Positions 48,508 to 56,881 of a DNA stretch of 64,000 nucleotides are shown one piece after another; the stretch's first letter is position 1, and each line of letters begins with the position of its first letter. Position numbers and translations under genes: made by a program. The notes below the pieces were generated by a model. That model was not told the DNA's origin and did not search any database. It was given only the letters and a program-made list of their open reading frames with translations. The stretch covers positions 1-64,000 of the forward strand of contig NZ_BMIN01000001.1 in assembly GCF_014642405.1 (NCBI RefSeq). Direction: 5' to 3'. This DNA is from Pontibacillus salipaludis. Its GTDB lineage: Bacteria; Bacillota; Bacilli; Bacillales; BH030062.

Positions 48508-49419
48508 ATGATGAACGGGATCATCCCTTTATGGAAACCAAAAGGCATGACATCACACGATTGTGTGATGAAGATGAGAGGTATATTAAGAACTAAAAAA
48601 GTGGGCCATACTGGCACTCTTGACCCGGATGTAGAAGGGGTTCTTCCAATGTGTGTTGGAATGGCAACCAAAATTTCTTCATATGTAACGGAGTCTGAAA
48701 AAGTATATAAAGCAGAAGTAACTCTGGGAACAGCTACCGAAACAGAGGATCAAACAGGTTCTGTCATCTCTGAAAAGATGGTAGAAAAAATAAACATGAA
48801 TGAAATTAGAAGTGTGTTAGAATCATTTACGGGTACAATCACTCAGATCCCCCCTATGTATTCTGCTGTGCGCGTAGATGGCAAGCGTTTGTATGAATAT
48901 GCTAGAGAAGGATTGGAAGTAGAAAGACCTAAAAGAACAGTTCAGATCTATGATATAAATCTAACATCTGAGGAAGTATCTTATCATGACGGAAAAGCTT
49001 CCTTTACCATTGACATTACATGCTCAAAAGGTACCTATATCCGTACGCTCTGTGTGGATATTGGTAAAAAGCTCGGATACCCTTCTCATATGTCTTCATT
49101 GGTCCGTACTGCTTCTGGTTCGTTTACAGAAAGTGAGTCATTCACGTTTGAACAGATTGAAGAGGCAAGAGATGAGCAAAACATTGATCAGCTCTTGCAG
49201 CCTTTAGAGAGAGGTGTGCGCCATCTTGATAATCTGGTTGTAGAAGCTGGAGAAGAAGATCAAATATACCACGGTATGGTTTTCCCTAAACCTTCTATAT
49301 TGCCAGCTACTAATCCATTCGGTATGGTTAGTCAAGAAGGTAAATTACTTGCCATTTATCAAGTACACCCAAAGAAACCACATTTAATCAAGCCAGTCCG
49401 AGTTTTTCAATACGAATGA
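48508..49419 (+). CDS. truB: tRNA pseudouridine-55 synthase TruB
   Basis: Makes pseudouridine 55 in the T-loop of tRNAs. It has 303 residues. The catalytic Asp39 is in HTGTLDPDVEGVLPMC, with WKPKGMTSHDCVMKMR upstream and QIPPMYSAVRVDGKRLYEYA and CSKGTYIRTLCVDIG downstream. ATG 48511 is an alternative start. GTGAGGGGGC is the ribosome binding site. Confidence 0.97.
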   Translation: MMNGIIPLWKPKGMTSHDCVMKMRGILRTKKVGHTGTLDPDVEGVLPMCVGMATKISSYVTESEKVYKAEVTLGTATETEDQTGSVISEKMVEKINMNEIRSVLESFTGTITQIPPMYSAVRVDGKRLYEYAREGLEVERPKRTVQIYDINLTSEEVSYHDGKASFTIDITCSKGTYIRTLCVDIGKKLGYPSHMSSLVRTASGSFTESESFTFEQIEEARDEQNIDQLLQPLERGVRHLDNLVVEAGEEDQIYHGMVFPKPSILPATNPFGMVSQEGKLLAIYQVHPKKPHLIKPVRVFQYE

Positions 49420-49448
49420 AACGTATAAGGAAAAGAGGGTGAGAGGAA

Positions 49449-50381
49449 ATGGAAATTTATGAACTACAACATCCCCATACACTCAAGTATCAAGACCTGC
49501 CTGAAACTGTATTAGCTGTAGGTTATTTTGATGGGGTTCATCGCGGACATCAGGAGGTCATACGAACAGCAAAGCAAATAGCTGATGAAACAGGTCGAAC
49601 TAGTGCTGTTATGACCTTTCATCCTCATCCGTCTGTTGTTTTGAAGAAAGAAACCCAACATGTGAAATACATTACTCCTCTAGAGGATAAAATAAAAGTC
49701 TTTGAAGATTTAGGGATTGATCGTGTATATCTTGTTGAGTTTAACAAAGATTTAGCAGGTTTATTACCTCAGGATTTTGTAAATCACTATTTTATTGGTT
49801 TACATGTGTCTCACGTTGTAGCAGGTTTTGATTTCACATATGGACGAATGGGGAAAGGAACTATGGATACCCTCCCTACGCACGGAGGAGAAGAGTTATC
49901 TCAAACGGTCGTATCTAAAGTGACGGAGCATGAGAAAAAAATAAGTTCTACGTTAATCAGAGAATCAATTAAGGAAGGGAACATCTCTTTAGCGAATGAA
50001 CTGCTTGGACGCCCCTATCAAATTCGAGGTACCGTGGTTACAGGGGATCAAAGAGGGCGTACGATTGGTTTTCCTACTGCAAACCTTTCTGTCTCAGAAG
50101 ACTACTTGCTTCCTAAAGTAGGCGTATATGCTGTAAGAGTTGTCCACAATAATTCTTCATACTATGGAATGGCGAATATTGGGTATAAACCAACCTTCCA
50201 AGACATAAAAGTACTTTCTGTTGAAATTAACCTATTTGATTTTGAGGCGGACTTATATGGAGAAGAGTTAACAGTAGAGTGGCATGCATTCATCAGGGAT
50301 GAAGTGAAATTTAATGGAGTGGATCATCTAATCGATCAACTTCAGAAAGACGAAGCCGAAATTCGTAACTTTTTTGCTTAG
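49449..50381 (+). CDS. ribF: Bifunctional riboflavin kinase / FAD synthetase
   Basis: Makes FMN and then FAD (called RibC in B. subtilis). It has 310 residues: N-terminal nucleotidyltransferase (AVGYFDGVHRGHQEVI at about 25, ISSTLIRE near 175) and C-terminal kinase (GDQRGRTIGFPTANL at about 200). GGGTGAGAGGAA precedes the ATG. No FMN riboswitch is visible. Confidence 0.97.
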   Translation: MEIYELQHPHTLKYQDLPETVLAVGYFDGVHRGHQEVIRTAKQIADETGRTSAVMTFHPHPSVVLKKETQHVKYITPLEDKIKVFEDLGIDRVYLVEFNKDLAGLLPQDFVNHYFIGLHVSHVVAGFDFTYGRMGKGTMDTLPTHGGEELSQTVVSKVTEHEKKISSTLIRESIKEGNISLANELLGRPYQIRGTVVTGDQRGRTIGFPTANLSVSEDYLLPKVGVYAVRVVHNNSSYYGMANIGYKPTFQDIKVLSVEINLFDFEADLYGEELTVEWHAFIRDEVKFNGVDHLIDQLQKDEAEIRNFFA

Positions 50382-50396
50382 AATTCCCGCTTCCCC

Positions 50397-50425
50397 TTGC
50401 ATTTTTCCTTAAAAACATGTACATT
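50397..50425 (+). promoter_or_regulatory. Probable SigA promoter of rpsO
   Basis: TTGCAT (50397-50402), 17 bases and TACATT (50420-50425), directly after the ribF stop. Confidence 0.6.
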
Positions 50426-50429
50426 AATA

Positions 50430-50526
50430 GTTGTGCTGCATGCACAGGAACCATCGCTTGGCAAGTCGAAATCACCGACGCTTGCTAGGGGATAGGGGTT
50501 CGATAAAATTTTAGGAGGTGAATAGG
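50430..50526 (+). ncRNA. rpsO leader RNA, probable S15-binding element
   Basis: About 95 bases between the promoter and rpsO. Visible pairing: GTGC/GCAC (about 50431-50444) and GGCAAGTCG (about 50460) with CGACGCTTGCT (about 50477-50487). S15 autoregulates translation through structured leaders in several phyla, including Firmicutes; here the assignment is from position and pairing. Confidence 0.5.
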
Positions 50527-50796
50527 ATGGCTATCACACAAGAACGTAAGAATGAAATCATTAGTAAGTTCAAGACACATGAAAACGATACTGGATCCGC
50601 TGAGGTTCAAATCGCTGTCCTTACTGAAAAGATTACAAAATTAAACGAGCATTTACGTACTCATAAGCAAGATCACCACTCTCGTCGTGGTCTTCTAAAA
50701 ATGGTAGGTAAACGTCGTAACCTTTTAAACTATTTACGTAACAAAGATGTAACTCGTTACCGTGAATTAATTAAAGAACTAGGCCTACGTCGTTAA
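50527..50796 (+). CDS. rpsO: 30S ribosomal protein S15
   Basis: Small-subunit protein of 89 residues ([40 protein letters not shown]). ATG 50527 has AGGAGGTGA seven bases upstream; GTG 50518 lies within that ribosome binding site and is unlikely. Confidence 0.98.
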   Translation: MAITQERKNEIISKFKTHENDTGSAEVQIAVLTEKITKLNEHLRTHKQDHHSRRGLLKMVGKRRNLLNYLRNKDVTRYRELIKELGLRR

Positions 50797-50801
50797 GTAG
50801 T

Positions 50802-50830
50802 AAAAAAGCGGGATGATTTCCCGCTTTTTC
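50802..50830 (+). terminator. Rho-independent terminator after rpsO
   Basis: AAAAAAGCGGGA and TCCCGCTTTTTC (stem plus A/T extension) around loop TGATT. Typical bidirectional-looking terminator, just before pnp. Confidence 0.9.
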
Positions 50831-50916
50831 TATAGCTAAAATTAATACATAAGAGGAATCTTATGCACAATAAGAATGAGAATATAAGATCGAGTATGAG
50901 AGGTGTTAACATACAA

Positions 50917-53034
50917 ATGGCAGAAGAAAAACAAGTTTTCTCCACCGAAATTGCTGGCCGCCCTTTACGTATTGATATTGGAGAGTTAGCTAAACAAGCA
51001 AGTGGAGCATGTATGGTGCAATACGGAGACACATCTGTTCTAGCAACCGCAACAGGATCTAAAGAGCCAAAAGATTTGCCGTTTTTCCCTCTTACTGTAA
51101 ATTACGAAGAGCGATTATATGCTGTAGGTAAAATCCCTGGTGGATTTATTAAGCGTGAAGGACGTCCAAGTGAGAAAGCAGTTCTTGCTTCACGTCTAAT
51201 TGACCGCCCAATCCGTCCTCTTTTCCCTGACGGCTTTCGTAATGAAGTACAAGTAATCAGTACAGTAATGAGTGTGGATCAGGATTGTTCATCAGAAATG
51301 GCTGCAATGTTAGGGTCATCTCTTGCATTATCTATTTCGGACCTTCCATTTAGCGGTCCAATTGCAGGTGTAATTGTAGGTCGTGTTGATGGAGAGTTTA
51401 TCATCAACCCTACGATTGAACAACAAGAAAAAAGCGACATTCAACTAACAGTAGCTGGTACAAAAGATGCTGTTAACATGGTAGAAGCAGGAGCGGATGA
51501 AGTACCTGAAGAAGTCATGTTAGAAGCAATTATGTTTGGTCATGAAGAAATCAAGCGCCTTGTTGCTTTCCAAGAAGAAGTAGTAGAAGCAGTTGGAAAA
51601 GCAAAACGTGAGGTAACGCTGTTTGAGCTTGATGCAGATATCGTTGAAGAAGTTGAAGGCAAAGCAAAAGACGCACTAGTTAAAGCAATTCAGACAGAAG
51701 AAAAGCATGCACGTGACGAAGCAATCACAGAAGTTAAGAATAACGTGGTGGCTGAGTACGAAGAAGCTGAGGCTGAGAGCGAAAAGATTAGTCAAGTTAA
51801 ATCTGTTCTTGATAAAATCGTCAAAGAAGAAGTACGTCGCTTAATTACGAAAGAAAAGATTCGTCCAGACGGGCGTAAACCGGATGAAATTCGTCCATTA
51901 TCTTCTCGTGTAGGCGTATTACCACGCACACACGGTTCTGGACTGTTTACTCGTGGACAAACCCAAGCGTTAAGCATTTGTACACTTGGTGCACTAGGTG
52001 ATGTTCAGATCCTTGATGGTCTTGACTTAGAAGAATCAAAACGCTTCATGCACCACTACAACTTCCCACACTTTAGTGTAGGTGAGACAGGCCCAATGCG
52101 TGGACCAGGTCGTCGTGAAATCGGCCACGGTGCATTAGGTGAGCGTGCTCTTGAGAAAGTCGTACCATCAGAAGAAGACTTCCCTTATACAGTACGTCTT
52201 GTGTCAGAAGTATTAGAATCTAATGGTTCGACGTCACAAGCAAGTATTTGTGCAAGTACACTTGCAATGATGGATGCTGGTGTTCCGATTAAAGCACCTG
52301 TAGCTGGTATTGCAATGGGTCTTGTGAAATCAGGCGAAGATTACACAGTCCTTACTGATATTCAAGGTATGGAAGACTTCCTTGGAGACATGGACTTTAA
52401 GGTAGCTGGTACAGAAAAAGGTGTAACAGCTCTACAAATGGATATTAAGATTGAAGGTCTATCTCGCTCAATTTTAGAGGATGCACTTACACAGGCGAAA
52501 GCTGGACGTAAAGAAATCCTAGATAGCATGATGGCAACAATTGAACAACCACGTGAAGAGCTTTCTGCATACGCTCCGAAAATTCTTACCATGGCAATCA
52601 AACCTGATAAGATTCGTGACGTTATCGGACCAAGTGGTAAACAAATCAACAAGATTATCGAAGAAACAGGTGTTAAAATCGATATCGAGCAAGACGGTAA
52701 AATCTTCATCTCATCTACAGATGCAGCAGCGAACCGTAATGCAAAACAGATCATCGAAGACTTGGTTCGAGAAGTTGAAGTTGGAGAAACATACCTTGGT
52801 ACTGTTAAACGTATCGAAAAATTCGGTGCTTTCGTTGAGCTATTTAAAGGGAAAGACGGCTTAGTGCACATTTCTCAATTAGCTGAAGAGCGAGTAGGTA
52901 AAGTAGAAGACGTTGTAGCAATTGGAGATCAATTGAAGGTTAAAGTAAAAGAGATTGACAACCAAGGACGCGTCAACCTATCTCACAAAGACGTTATCAT
53001 TGAAGAGAAGAAACAACAAGAAACTACAGAGTAG
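50917..53034 (+). CDS. pnp: Polyribonucleotide nucleotidyltransferase (PNPase)
   Basis: 3'-5' phosphorolytic exoribonuclease of RNA decay. I start at ATG 50917 ([19 protein letters not shown]), the conserved N-terminus; AGAGGTG is eleven bases upstream, rather far. The frame is open from 50863. It has 705 residues: two RNase PH domains (first with [20 protein letters not shown]; second with [20 protein letters not shown]), a KH domain ([17 protein letters not shown]) and an S1 domain ([18 protein letters not shown]). Confidence 0.97.
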   Translation: MAEEKQVFSTEIAGRPLRIDIGELAKQASGACMVQYGDTSVLATATGSKEPKDLPFFPLTVNYEERLYAVGKIPGGFIKREGRPSEKAVLASRLIDRPIRPLFPDGFRNEVQVISTVMSVDQDCSSEMAAMLGSSLALSISDLPFSGPIAGVIVGRVDGEFIINPTIEQQEKSDIQLTVAGTKDAVNMVEAGADEVPEEVMLEAIMFGHEEIKRLVAFQEEVVEAVGKAKREVTLFELDADIVEEVEGKAKDALVKAIQTEEKHARDEAITEVKNNVVAEYEEAEAESEKISQVKSVLDKIVKEEVRRLITKEKIRPDGRKPDEIRPLSSRVGVLPRTHGSGLFTRGQTQALSICTLGALGDVQILDGLDLEESKRFMHHYNFPHFSVGETGPMRGPGRREIGHGALGERALEKVVPSEEDFPYTVRLVSEVLESNGSTSQASICASTLAMMDAGVPIKAPVAGIAMGLVKSGEDYTVLTDIQGMEDFLGDMDFKVAGTEKGVTALQMDIKIEGLSRSILEDALTQAKAGRKEILDSMMATIEQPREELSAYAPKILTMAIKPDKIRDVIGPSGKQINKIIEETGVKIDIEQDGKIFISSTDAAANRNAKQIIEDLVREVEVGETYLGTVKRIEKFGAFVELFKGKDGLVHISQLAEERVGKVEDVVAIGDQLKVKVKEIDNQGRVNLSHKDVIIEEKKQQETTE

Positions 53035-53044
53035 TTTAGCAAAA

Positions 53045-53073
53045 AGGAGCTGGCGTGCCAGTTTCTTTTTTTA
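53045..53073 (+). terminator. Rho-independent terminator after pnp
   Basis: AGGAGCTGGC and GCCAGTTTCT pair (two G-U pairs) with a two-base gap in the sequence as a very tight loop, in practice probably four bases, then a run of seven T. Confidence 0.8.
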
Positions 53074-53138
53074 TACATAATTATTTGATTCATTTTAGAT
53101 GTTGGTTTTTGTGAGTTTGTGATTGCACTTTTCGGATC

Positions 53139-53315
53139 GTCTAGCTCCGGCTCCTAGCCCCTAGCGTCATAAGCAATCTGACTGCAGTCCGCTAAGCGAA
53201 CTTCCGTCAGCTTGCTTATGCAGGCCTCAGGATGCAGGTCAGTTCGGTGTTGGCTATTGACGTGCCGCTTTTAACCGAACTTCCTCTTCTGCTGACCAGT
53301 CGCCTGCGCTTTTCT
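53139..53315 (+). repeat. Structured intergenic repeat, copy A
   Basis: Begins GTCTAGCTCCGGC and ends GCGCTTTTCT. Domain 1: CATAAGCAA (53168-53176) pairs with TTGCTTATG (53212-53220), CTGAC with GTCAG, and an inner AGTCCGC/GCGAACT stem. Domain 2: GGTCAG (53237) with CTGACC (53292) and TTCGGT (53243) with ACCGAA (53274). No coding capacity. The ends resemble a repeat family I have met in many Bacillaceae intergenic regions; I cannot name it with certainty. Confidence 0.85.
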
Positions 53316-53320
53316 GTGAT

Positions 53321-53498
53321 GTCTAGCTCCGGCGGGGAGGGCCTAGCGAGATAAGCAATCTACCTCCAGTCTGCTATGCAGACTTACAGTAGCTTGCTTA
53401 TCCGGCCCCACACGATGTGGGGTCGTTCGACGTTGTCACAGGACGTGACGATCTTAGTCGAGCTTCCTCTTTTATTATGAAGCCCTTTGCGCTTTTTT
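53321..53498 (+). repeat. Structured intergenic repeat, copy B
   Basis: Same ends (GTCTAGCTCC to GCGCTTTTTT) and same two-domain plan as copy A, but the stems differ in sequence: GATAAGCAA (53350) with TTGCTTATC (53394), perfect AGTCTGC/GCAGACT (53368-53384), TCGAC (53427) with GTCGA (53457). It also has a perfect CCCCACA/TGTGGGG hairpin near 53407. Divergent sequence with kept pairing points to selection on structure. Confidence 0.85.
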
Positions 53499-53503
53499 GT
53501 GAT

Positions 53504-53618
53504 GTCTAGCTCCGGCTCCTAGCCCCTAGCGTCATAAGCAATCTGACTGCAGTCCGCTAAGCGAACTTCCGTCAGCTTGCTTATGCGTACGGGGCTGACC
53601 AGTCGCCTGCGCTTTTCT
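53504..53618 (+). repeat. Structured intergenic repeat, copy C (short)
   Basis: The first 83 bases are identical to copy A, and the last 27 (gctgaccagtcgcctgcgct and on) also match copy A. The second domain is missing and replaced by a few bases (gtacgg). It is therefore copy A with the middle removed, or copy A is C with an insertion. Confidence 0.85.
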
Positions 53619-53670
53619 GTTCTACCTTGTCCTTTCTTCACATAGGTTGTGTTAGAGGGGAGTGGTGGTG

Positions 53671-54624
53671 ATGAGGCGGTTTGTGCCGATTGTGGTGTTT
53701 GTTTTTATGGTGCTGGTTTCTTATAAGGCGTTTGAGAATCCTTATTCCTCTTCTTATTTGACGAGTATGAAGGATCAAGTGACACCTGTTGCGAATACGG
53801 AAGATGCGCTTTATAAAGAGATTGAAGAGAAGGCTCAAGAATTTGAGAAACCTGCAGAGGATGCGGTCATTCATGATGTGTGGAAGAAGATGCCTGGGTT
53901 AAATGGTCTCGAGGTAGACATCGACCAATCTTATAAAAAGATGAAAAAGAAGGGTACGTTTGATGAATCTTTACTGGTATATAAACAAACTAAACCAGAA
54001 ATTTCTCTAAAGGATTTACCTGCAGCTCCTATATTTAGAGGTCATCCCGACAAACAAATGGTCTCTTTAAATATCAACGTTTCCTGGGGAGAGGAATATA
54101 TTCCTGATATCTTAAACATACTTAAAAAGAATAAAGTGAAAGCTACGTTTTTTATTGAGGGAAAATGGGCGAATAAGAATGTAGATTTAGTTGAGATGAT
54201 TCAAGATGAGGGCCATGAAATTGGGAACCACGCATATAACCATCCTGACATGGCGAAAATATCTAGAGATGAAATACAAAAACAAATTAAACAAACGAAC
54301 GATATCCTCCAAGCTATTACAGGGGAAAAGCCAAAATGGTTTGCTCCTCCAAGTGGTAGTTGGACAGATGAGGTAGTCGAACAAGCGGACCTTCTAGGGA
54401 TGGAGACGATTTTGTGGACAGTTGACACAATAGATTGGAAAAAGCCTGCTCCAGACGTTATGGTTGGCAGGGTTATGAGCAAGTTAGAAGGTGGATCTTT
54501 TGTACTTATGCATCCAACAACATCTGTGCAAAATGGATTAAACGACCTGATTTTGAAAATTAAACAAAAAGGCTATACAATAGATACAGTCACCAAGATG
54601 TTAGATGAGAAACGCTTAAAGTAA
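53671..54624 (+). CDS. ylxY: YlxY-type polysaccharide deacetylase homologue
   Basis: NodB-fold protein of about 317 residues with an N-terminal membrane anchor or signal (RRFVPIVVFVFMVLVSYKAF). I choose ATG 53671 behind GAGGGGAG; GTG 53662 adds three residues. The metal-binding HAYNHP (His187, His191) is intact, but the first motif TFDDG is NVSWG (136-140), so the catalytic Asp pair is absent, and the RPPxG motif is FAPPSG. The same change is known in B. subtilis YlxY, and the protein may not be an active deacetylase. It is near sporulation genes and follows pnp as in B. subtilis. Confidence 0.88.
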   Translation: MRRFVPIVVFVFMVLVSYKAFENPYSSSYLTSMKDQVTPVANTEDALYKEIEEKAQEFEKPAEDAVIHDVWKKMPGLNGLEVDIDQSYKKMKKKGTFDESLLVYKQTKPEISLKDLPAAPIFRGHPDKQMVSLNINVSWGEEYIPDILNILKKNKVKATFFIEGKWANKNVDLVEMIQDEGHEIGNHAYNHPDMAKISRDEIQKQIKQTNDILQAITGEKPKWFAPPSGSWTDEVVEQADLLGMETILWTVDTIDWKKPAPDVMVGRVMSKLEGGSFVLMHPTTSVQNGLNDLILKIKQKGYTIDTVTKMLDEKRLK

Positions 54625-54664
54625 TTTACTCATCGATTAAGCACTAATTTTAGGAGGATGACCT

Positions 54665-55885
54665 TTGGTTAAAAAATATACCTGCTCCAACGGGCTTAGA
54701 ATCGTATTGGAGGAAATCTCGAACGTCCGCTCTGTTACCATTGGAGTATGGGTGAAAACGGGATCAAGAAATGAACAAGAACAAAACAACGGAATCTCTC
54801 ATTTTATTGAGCATATGTTTTTTAAAGGAACTAAAACACGTTCTGCTCGTGAAATAGCTGAGAGTTTTGATTCAATTGGCGGACAAGTTAATGCCTTTAC
54901 TTCAAAAGAGTATACGTGCTACTACGCAAAAGTGTTAGATACACATGCGAAAAAAGCTCTCGACATATTATCAGACATGTTCTTTAACTCAACGTTTGAT
55001 GAAACAGAAATGGATCGCGAGAAGAAAGTAGTTCTTGAAGAAATCAAAATGTATGAAGATACACCTGATGATATCGTACACGATTTATTGGCCCAGGCTA
55101 CATATGGCAACCATCCATTAGGTTATCCGATATTAGGAACAGAAGAAACATTAAAGTCATTTACACCAGAATCTATTAGGTCTTATATGGATCAGCAATA
55201 TGTGCCGGAAAATGTAGTCGTGTCGGTAGCAGGAAATGTTGACGAATCATTCTTTAAAGACGTAGAAGATCGCTTTGGAGGCTATACTAGTCAACATAGC
55301 CCAGATCCATTTACTAAACCTGCTTTTCAAACAGGTGCTATTCGTCGCAAAAAGGATACAGAACAAGCCCATCTTTGCTTAGGATATGATGGTCTTCCAA
55401 TCGGGGATGACCGCGTATTCAGCTTAGTCGTTTTGAATAATGTGTTAGGTGGCAGTATGAGCTCTAGATTGTTCCAGGAAGTTCGTGAGCAACGAGGGTT
55501 AGCTTATTCAATTTTCTCTTACCACAGTTCTCACGCAGACAGTGGACTCTTAACGATTTATGGCGGTACAGGTAAAGATCAATTAGGTGTTCTTCAAGAA
55601 ACAATCGATACCACGGTTAATGAGTTTATTCGTGATGGCTTAACCAATAAAGAGCTTGAAAACAGTAAAGAGCAACTAAAAGGAAGTATCATGCTAGGAC
55701 TTGAGAGTACCAATAGCCGGATGAGTCGAAATGGTAAAAATGAACTCATGCTAGGTCGTCATCGAACACTAGATGAAATGGTTACCCAAATTGATAGCGT
55801 AACTCATGAATCTGTAGACCATGTCTTAAAAGCTGTGTTTACTGGAAACCAATCTTCTTCTATTATTTCACCGATTGAAGAGTAG
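54665..55885 (+). CDS. mlpA: M16 family zinc peptidase MlpA
   Basis: Mitochondrial processing peptidase-like protein of 406 residues. The inverted zinc motif HFIEH is at 46-50 (NNGISHFIEHMFFKGTK), with the downstream Glu in the EEIKMYEDTPDD region. The C-terminal half has the RLFQEVREQRGLAYSIFSY motif. TTG start, nine bases after TAGGAGGATG. Substrate unknown; in B. subtilis the homologue was linked to regulation of protease production. Confidence 0.92.
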   Translation: MVKKYTCSNGLRIVLEEISNVRSVTIGVWVKTGSRNEQEQNNGISHFIEHMFFKGTKTRSAREIAESFDSIGGQVNAFTSKEYTCYYAKVLDTHAKKALDILSDMFFNSTFDETEMDREKKVVLEEIKMYEDTPDDIVHDLLAQATYGNHPLGYPILGTEETLKSFTPESIRSYMDQQYVPENVVVSVAGNVDESFFKDVEDRFGGYTSQHSPDPFTKPAFQTGAIRRKKDTEQAHLCLGYDGLPIGDDRVFSLVVLNNVLGGSMSSRLFQEVREQRGLAYSIFSYHSSHADSGLLTIYGGTGKDQLGVLQETIDTTVNEFIRDGLTNKELENSKEQLKGSIMLGLESTNSRMSRNGKNELMLGRHRTLDEMVTQIDSVTHESVDHVLKAVFTGNQSSSIISPIEE

Positions 55886-55892
55886 TTGATGT

Positions 55893-55921
55893 TCATACCT
55901 CGTTCCTTTTCTTCATACAGT
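55893..55921 (+). promoter_or_regulatory. Candidate SigE promoter of ymxH
   Basis: TCATACC (55893-55899), 14 bases and CATACAGT (55914-55921). The -10 fits the mother-cell SigE form CATACANT exactly and the -35 fits five of seven positions of KMATATT. The transcript start would fall at or next to the ribosome binding site, so the leader would be very short. Confidence 0.35.
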
Positions 55922-55941
55922 TTTATAAAGGAGCGATGACT

Positions 55942-56178
55942 ATGAGATATCGTGAGCTTAGTGGGAAAGAAATTGTAGATGTAAGACATGGCTCTAGACT
56001 CGGTGTTTTGGGACAAACGGACTTAGAAATCGATCCGAATACAGGAAACATCCATTCTTTCATTATTCCTAACTACAAATGGTTTGGAATGAAAAAAGAA
56101 GGGGCTGAAGTAAAACTTCATTGGTCCGATATTCAAAAAATCGGGGATGACATGATTATCATTGATCCAAAAGAATAA
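55942..56178 (+). CDS. ymxH: PRC-barrel sporulation protein YmxH
   Basis: YlmC/YmxH family, about 78 residues (MRYRELSGKEIVDVRHGSRL, then WSDIQKIGDDMIIID). The family is confined largely to spore formers; its function is unknown. ATG 55942 sits eight bases after AAAGGAG; ATG 55936 would be only two bases away. Confidence 0.9.
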   Translation: MRYRELSGKEIVDVRHGSRLGVLGQTDLEIDPNTGNIHSFIIPNYKWFGMKKEGAEVKLHWSDIQKIGDDMIIIDPKE

Positions 56179-56207
56179 AATGCAGCTATCCCCATATGAA
56201 TAGCCCA

Positions 56208-56248
56208 TAAACCGCTCTGAGTTATATAACTCAGAGCGGTTTTTTTAT
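56208..56248 (+). terminator. Rho-independent terminator after ymxH
   Basis: A perfect palindrome, AACCGCTCTGAG ending in CTCAGAGCGGTT (56209-56241), followed by seven T. Very strong. Confidence 0.95.
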
Positions 56249-56302
56249 TTCTTCTATTCTAACTCCTACTCTTTTCTCTAAAACGATTGATTATTGTACT
56301 AT

Positions 56303-56708
56303 TCAACAATAGGGCAGAATTGTTGAAGACTCGAAACTGAGAGAATGATCCCGTTAGCTTTAATTGAGTGTAAGGCGGGCCTGGAAACCACTCGCTTTCC
56401 TGTGGGGAACAAGACTGGCTCTTCTGCCCACGGGAGTCTCGCAGTTTCCAGGCCCACCTTTGCCACATTAGTCTGAACGGAAACAAGCCATGCGAGAAGA
56501 AGCAAGATTACTTGGTGTGATTCCGGGACCGTTAACCTAGTTAACGTTAGGGCTAGCTCGGGGACTGCGAGACTCCCGCGGGGTAAGGAGCCTAGGGGAG
56601 ACCCCACAGAGAGCGACAGCGAACGAGGAGGCTTCCCAGCTCCCCGCAGGAAAGCGAGTTGTCCCCGAGCTAGCCCCACCACTCATCAAACATAACGGTC
56701 CTTTCCAG
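56303..56708 (+). repeat. Long hairpin-rich intergenic element, copy 1
   Basis: About 400 bases, richer in GC than its surroundings. Two large stem-loops: GGGCCTGGAAAC (56377-56388) pairs with GTTTCCAGGCCC (56444-56455), and GGGCTAGCTCGGGGAC (56550-56565) pairs with GTCCCCGAGCTAGCCC (56661-56676), 16 bp perfect. Between them is GTTAACCTAGTTAAC. Inner strings of the two halves are reverse complements of each other (cgggagtctcgcagt and actgcgagactcccg). A second copy in the same orientation is at 61921. The 3' part resembles a structured repeat common in Bacillaceae. Open frames inside it on the other strand are not credible genes. Confidence 0.85.
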
Positions 56709-56730
56709 CTTTAACATCTCAGCTTCAAGT

Positions 56731-56758
56731 ATTCCACATAAGGGGGCTTATGCGGAAT
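56731..56758 (+). other. Hairpin upstream of the dpaA promoter
   Basis: ATTCCACATAAG (56731-56742) and CTTATGCGGAAT (56747-56758) pair along 12 positions with one mismatch, around GGGG. It is followed by CCTTT/AAAGG. It lies upstream of the candidate SigK promoter, so it could be a terminator of incoming transcripts or an operator. Role unknown. Confidence 0.4.
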
Positions 56759-56806
56759 GCCATTCCTTTGAGGAAAGGGAAGAAAAGATGATTTACATAA
56801 GACATT

Positions 56807-56835
56807 CACCATTCGATTTCACCCCTCATAGGATA
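56807..56835 (+). promoter_or_regulatory. Candidate SigK promoter of dpaA
   Basis: CACC (56807-56810), 16 bases and CATAGGATA (56827-56835). The -10 matches the late mother-cell SigK form CATANNNTA at all specified positions and the -35 has the expected AC. SigK control of dipicolinate synthase is established in B. subtilis. Confidence 0.7.
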
Positions 56836-56881
56836 GGAGAGAATCAAGAGATATTATTCCATGCAAGGCGAGGTGAATGGA

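Noticed and set aside
47874-48671. Long open frame on the minus strand (265 codons) across rbfA and truB
   Set aside because: It lies antisense to two well-identified genes, crosses the structured intergenic region and has no recognisable domain or ribosome binding site.
52362-52871. Minus-strand open frame of 169 codons within pnp
   Set aside because: Shadow of pnp; no start signal or family resemblance.
53139-53618. Possible CRISPR array because of three spaced repeats
   Set aside because: Units are 115-178 bases, not 24-40, spacers are only about 5 bases, the units are internally structured, and no cas gene is near.
56299-56682. Minus-strand open frames inside the first long repeat element
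   Set aside because: Only repeat DNA is translated; frames are not kept in the second copy, where the lengths differ.
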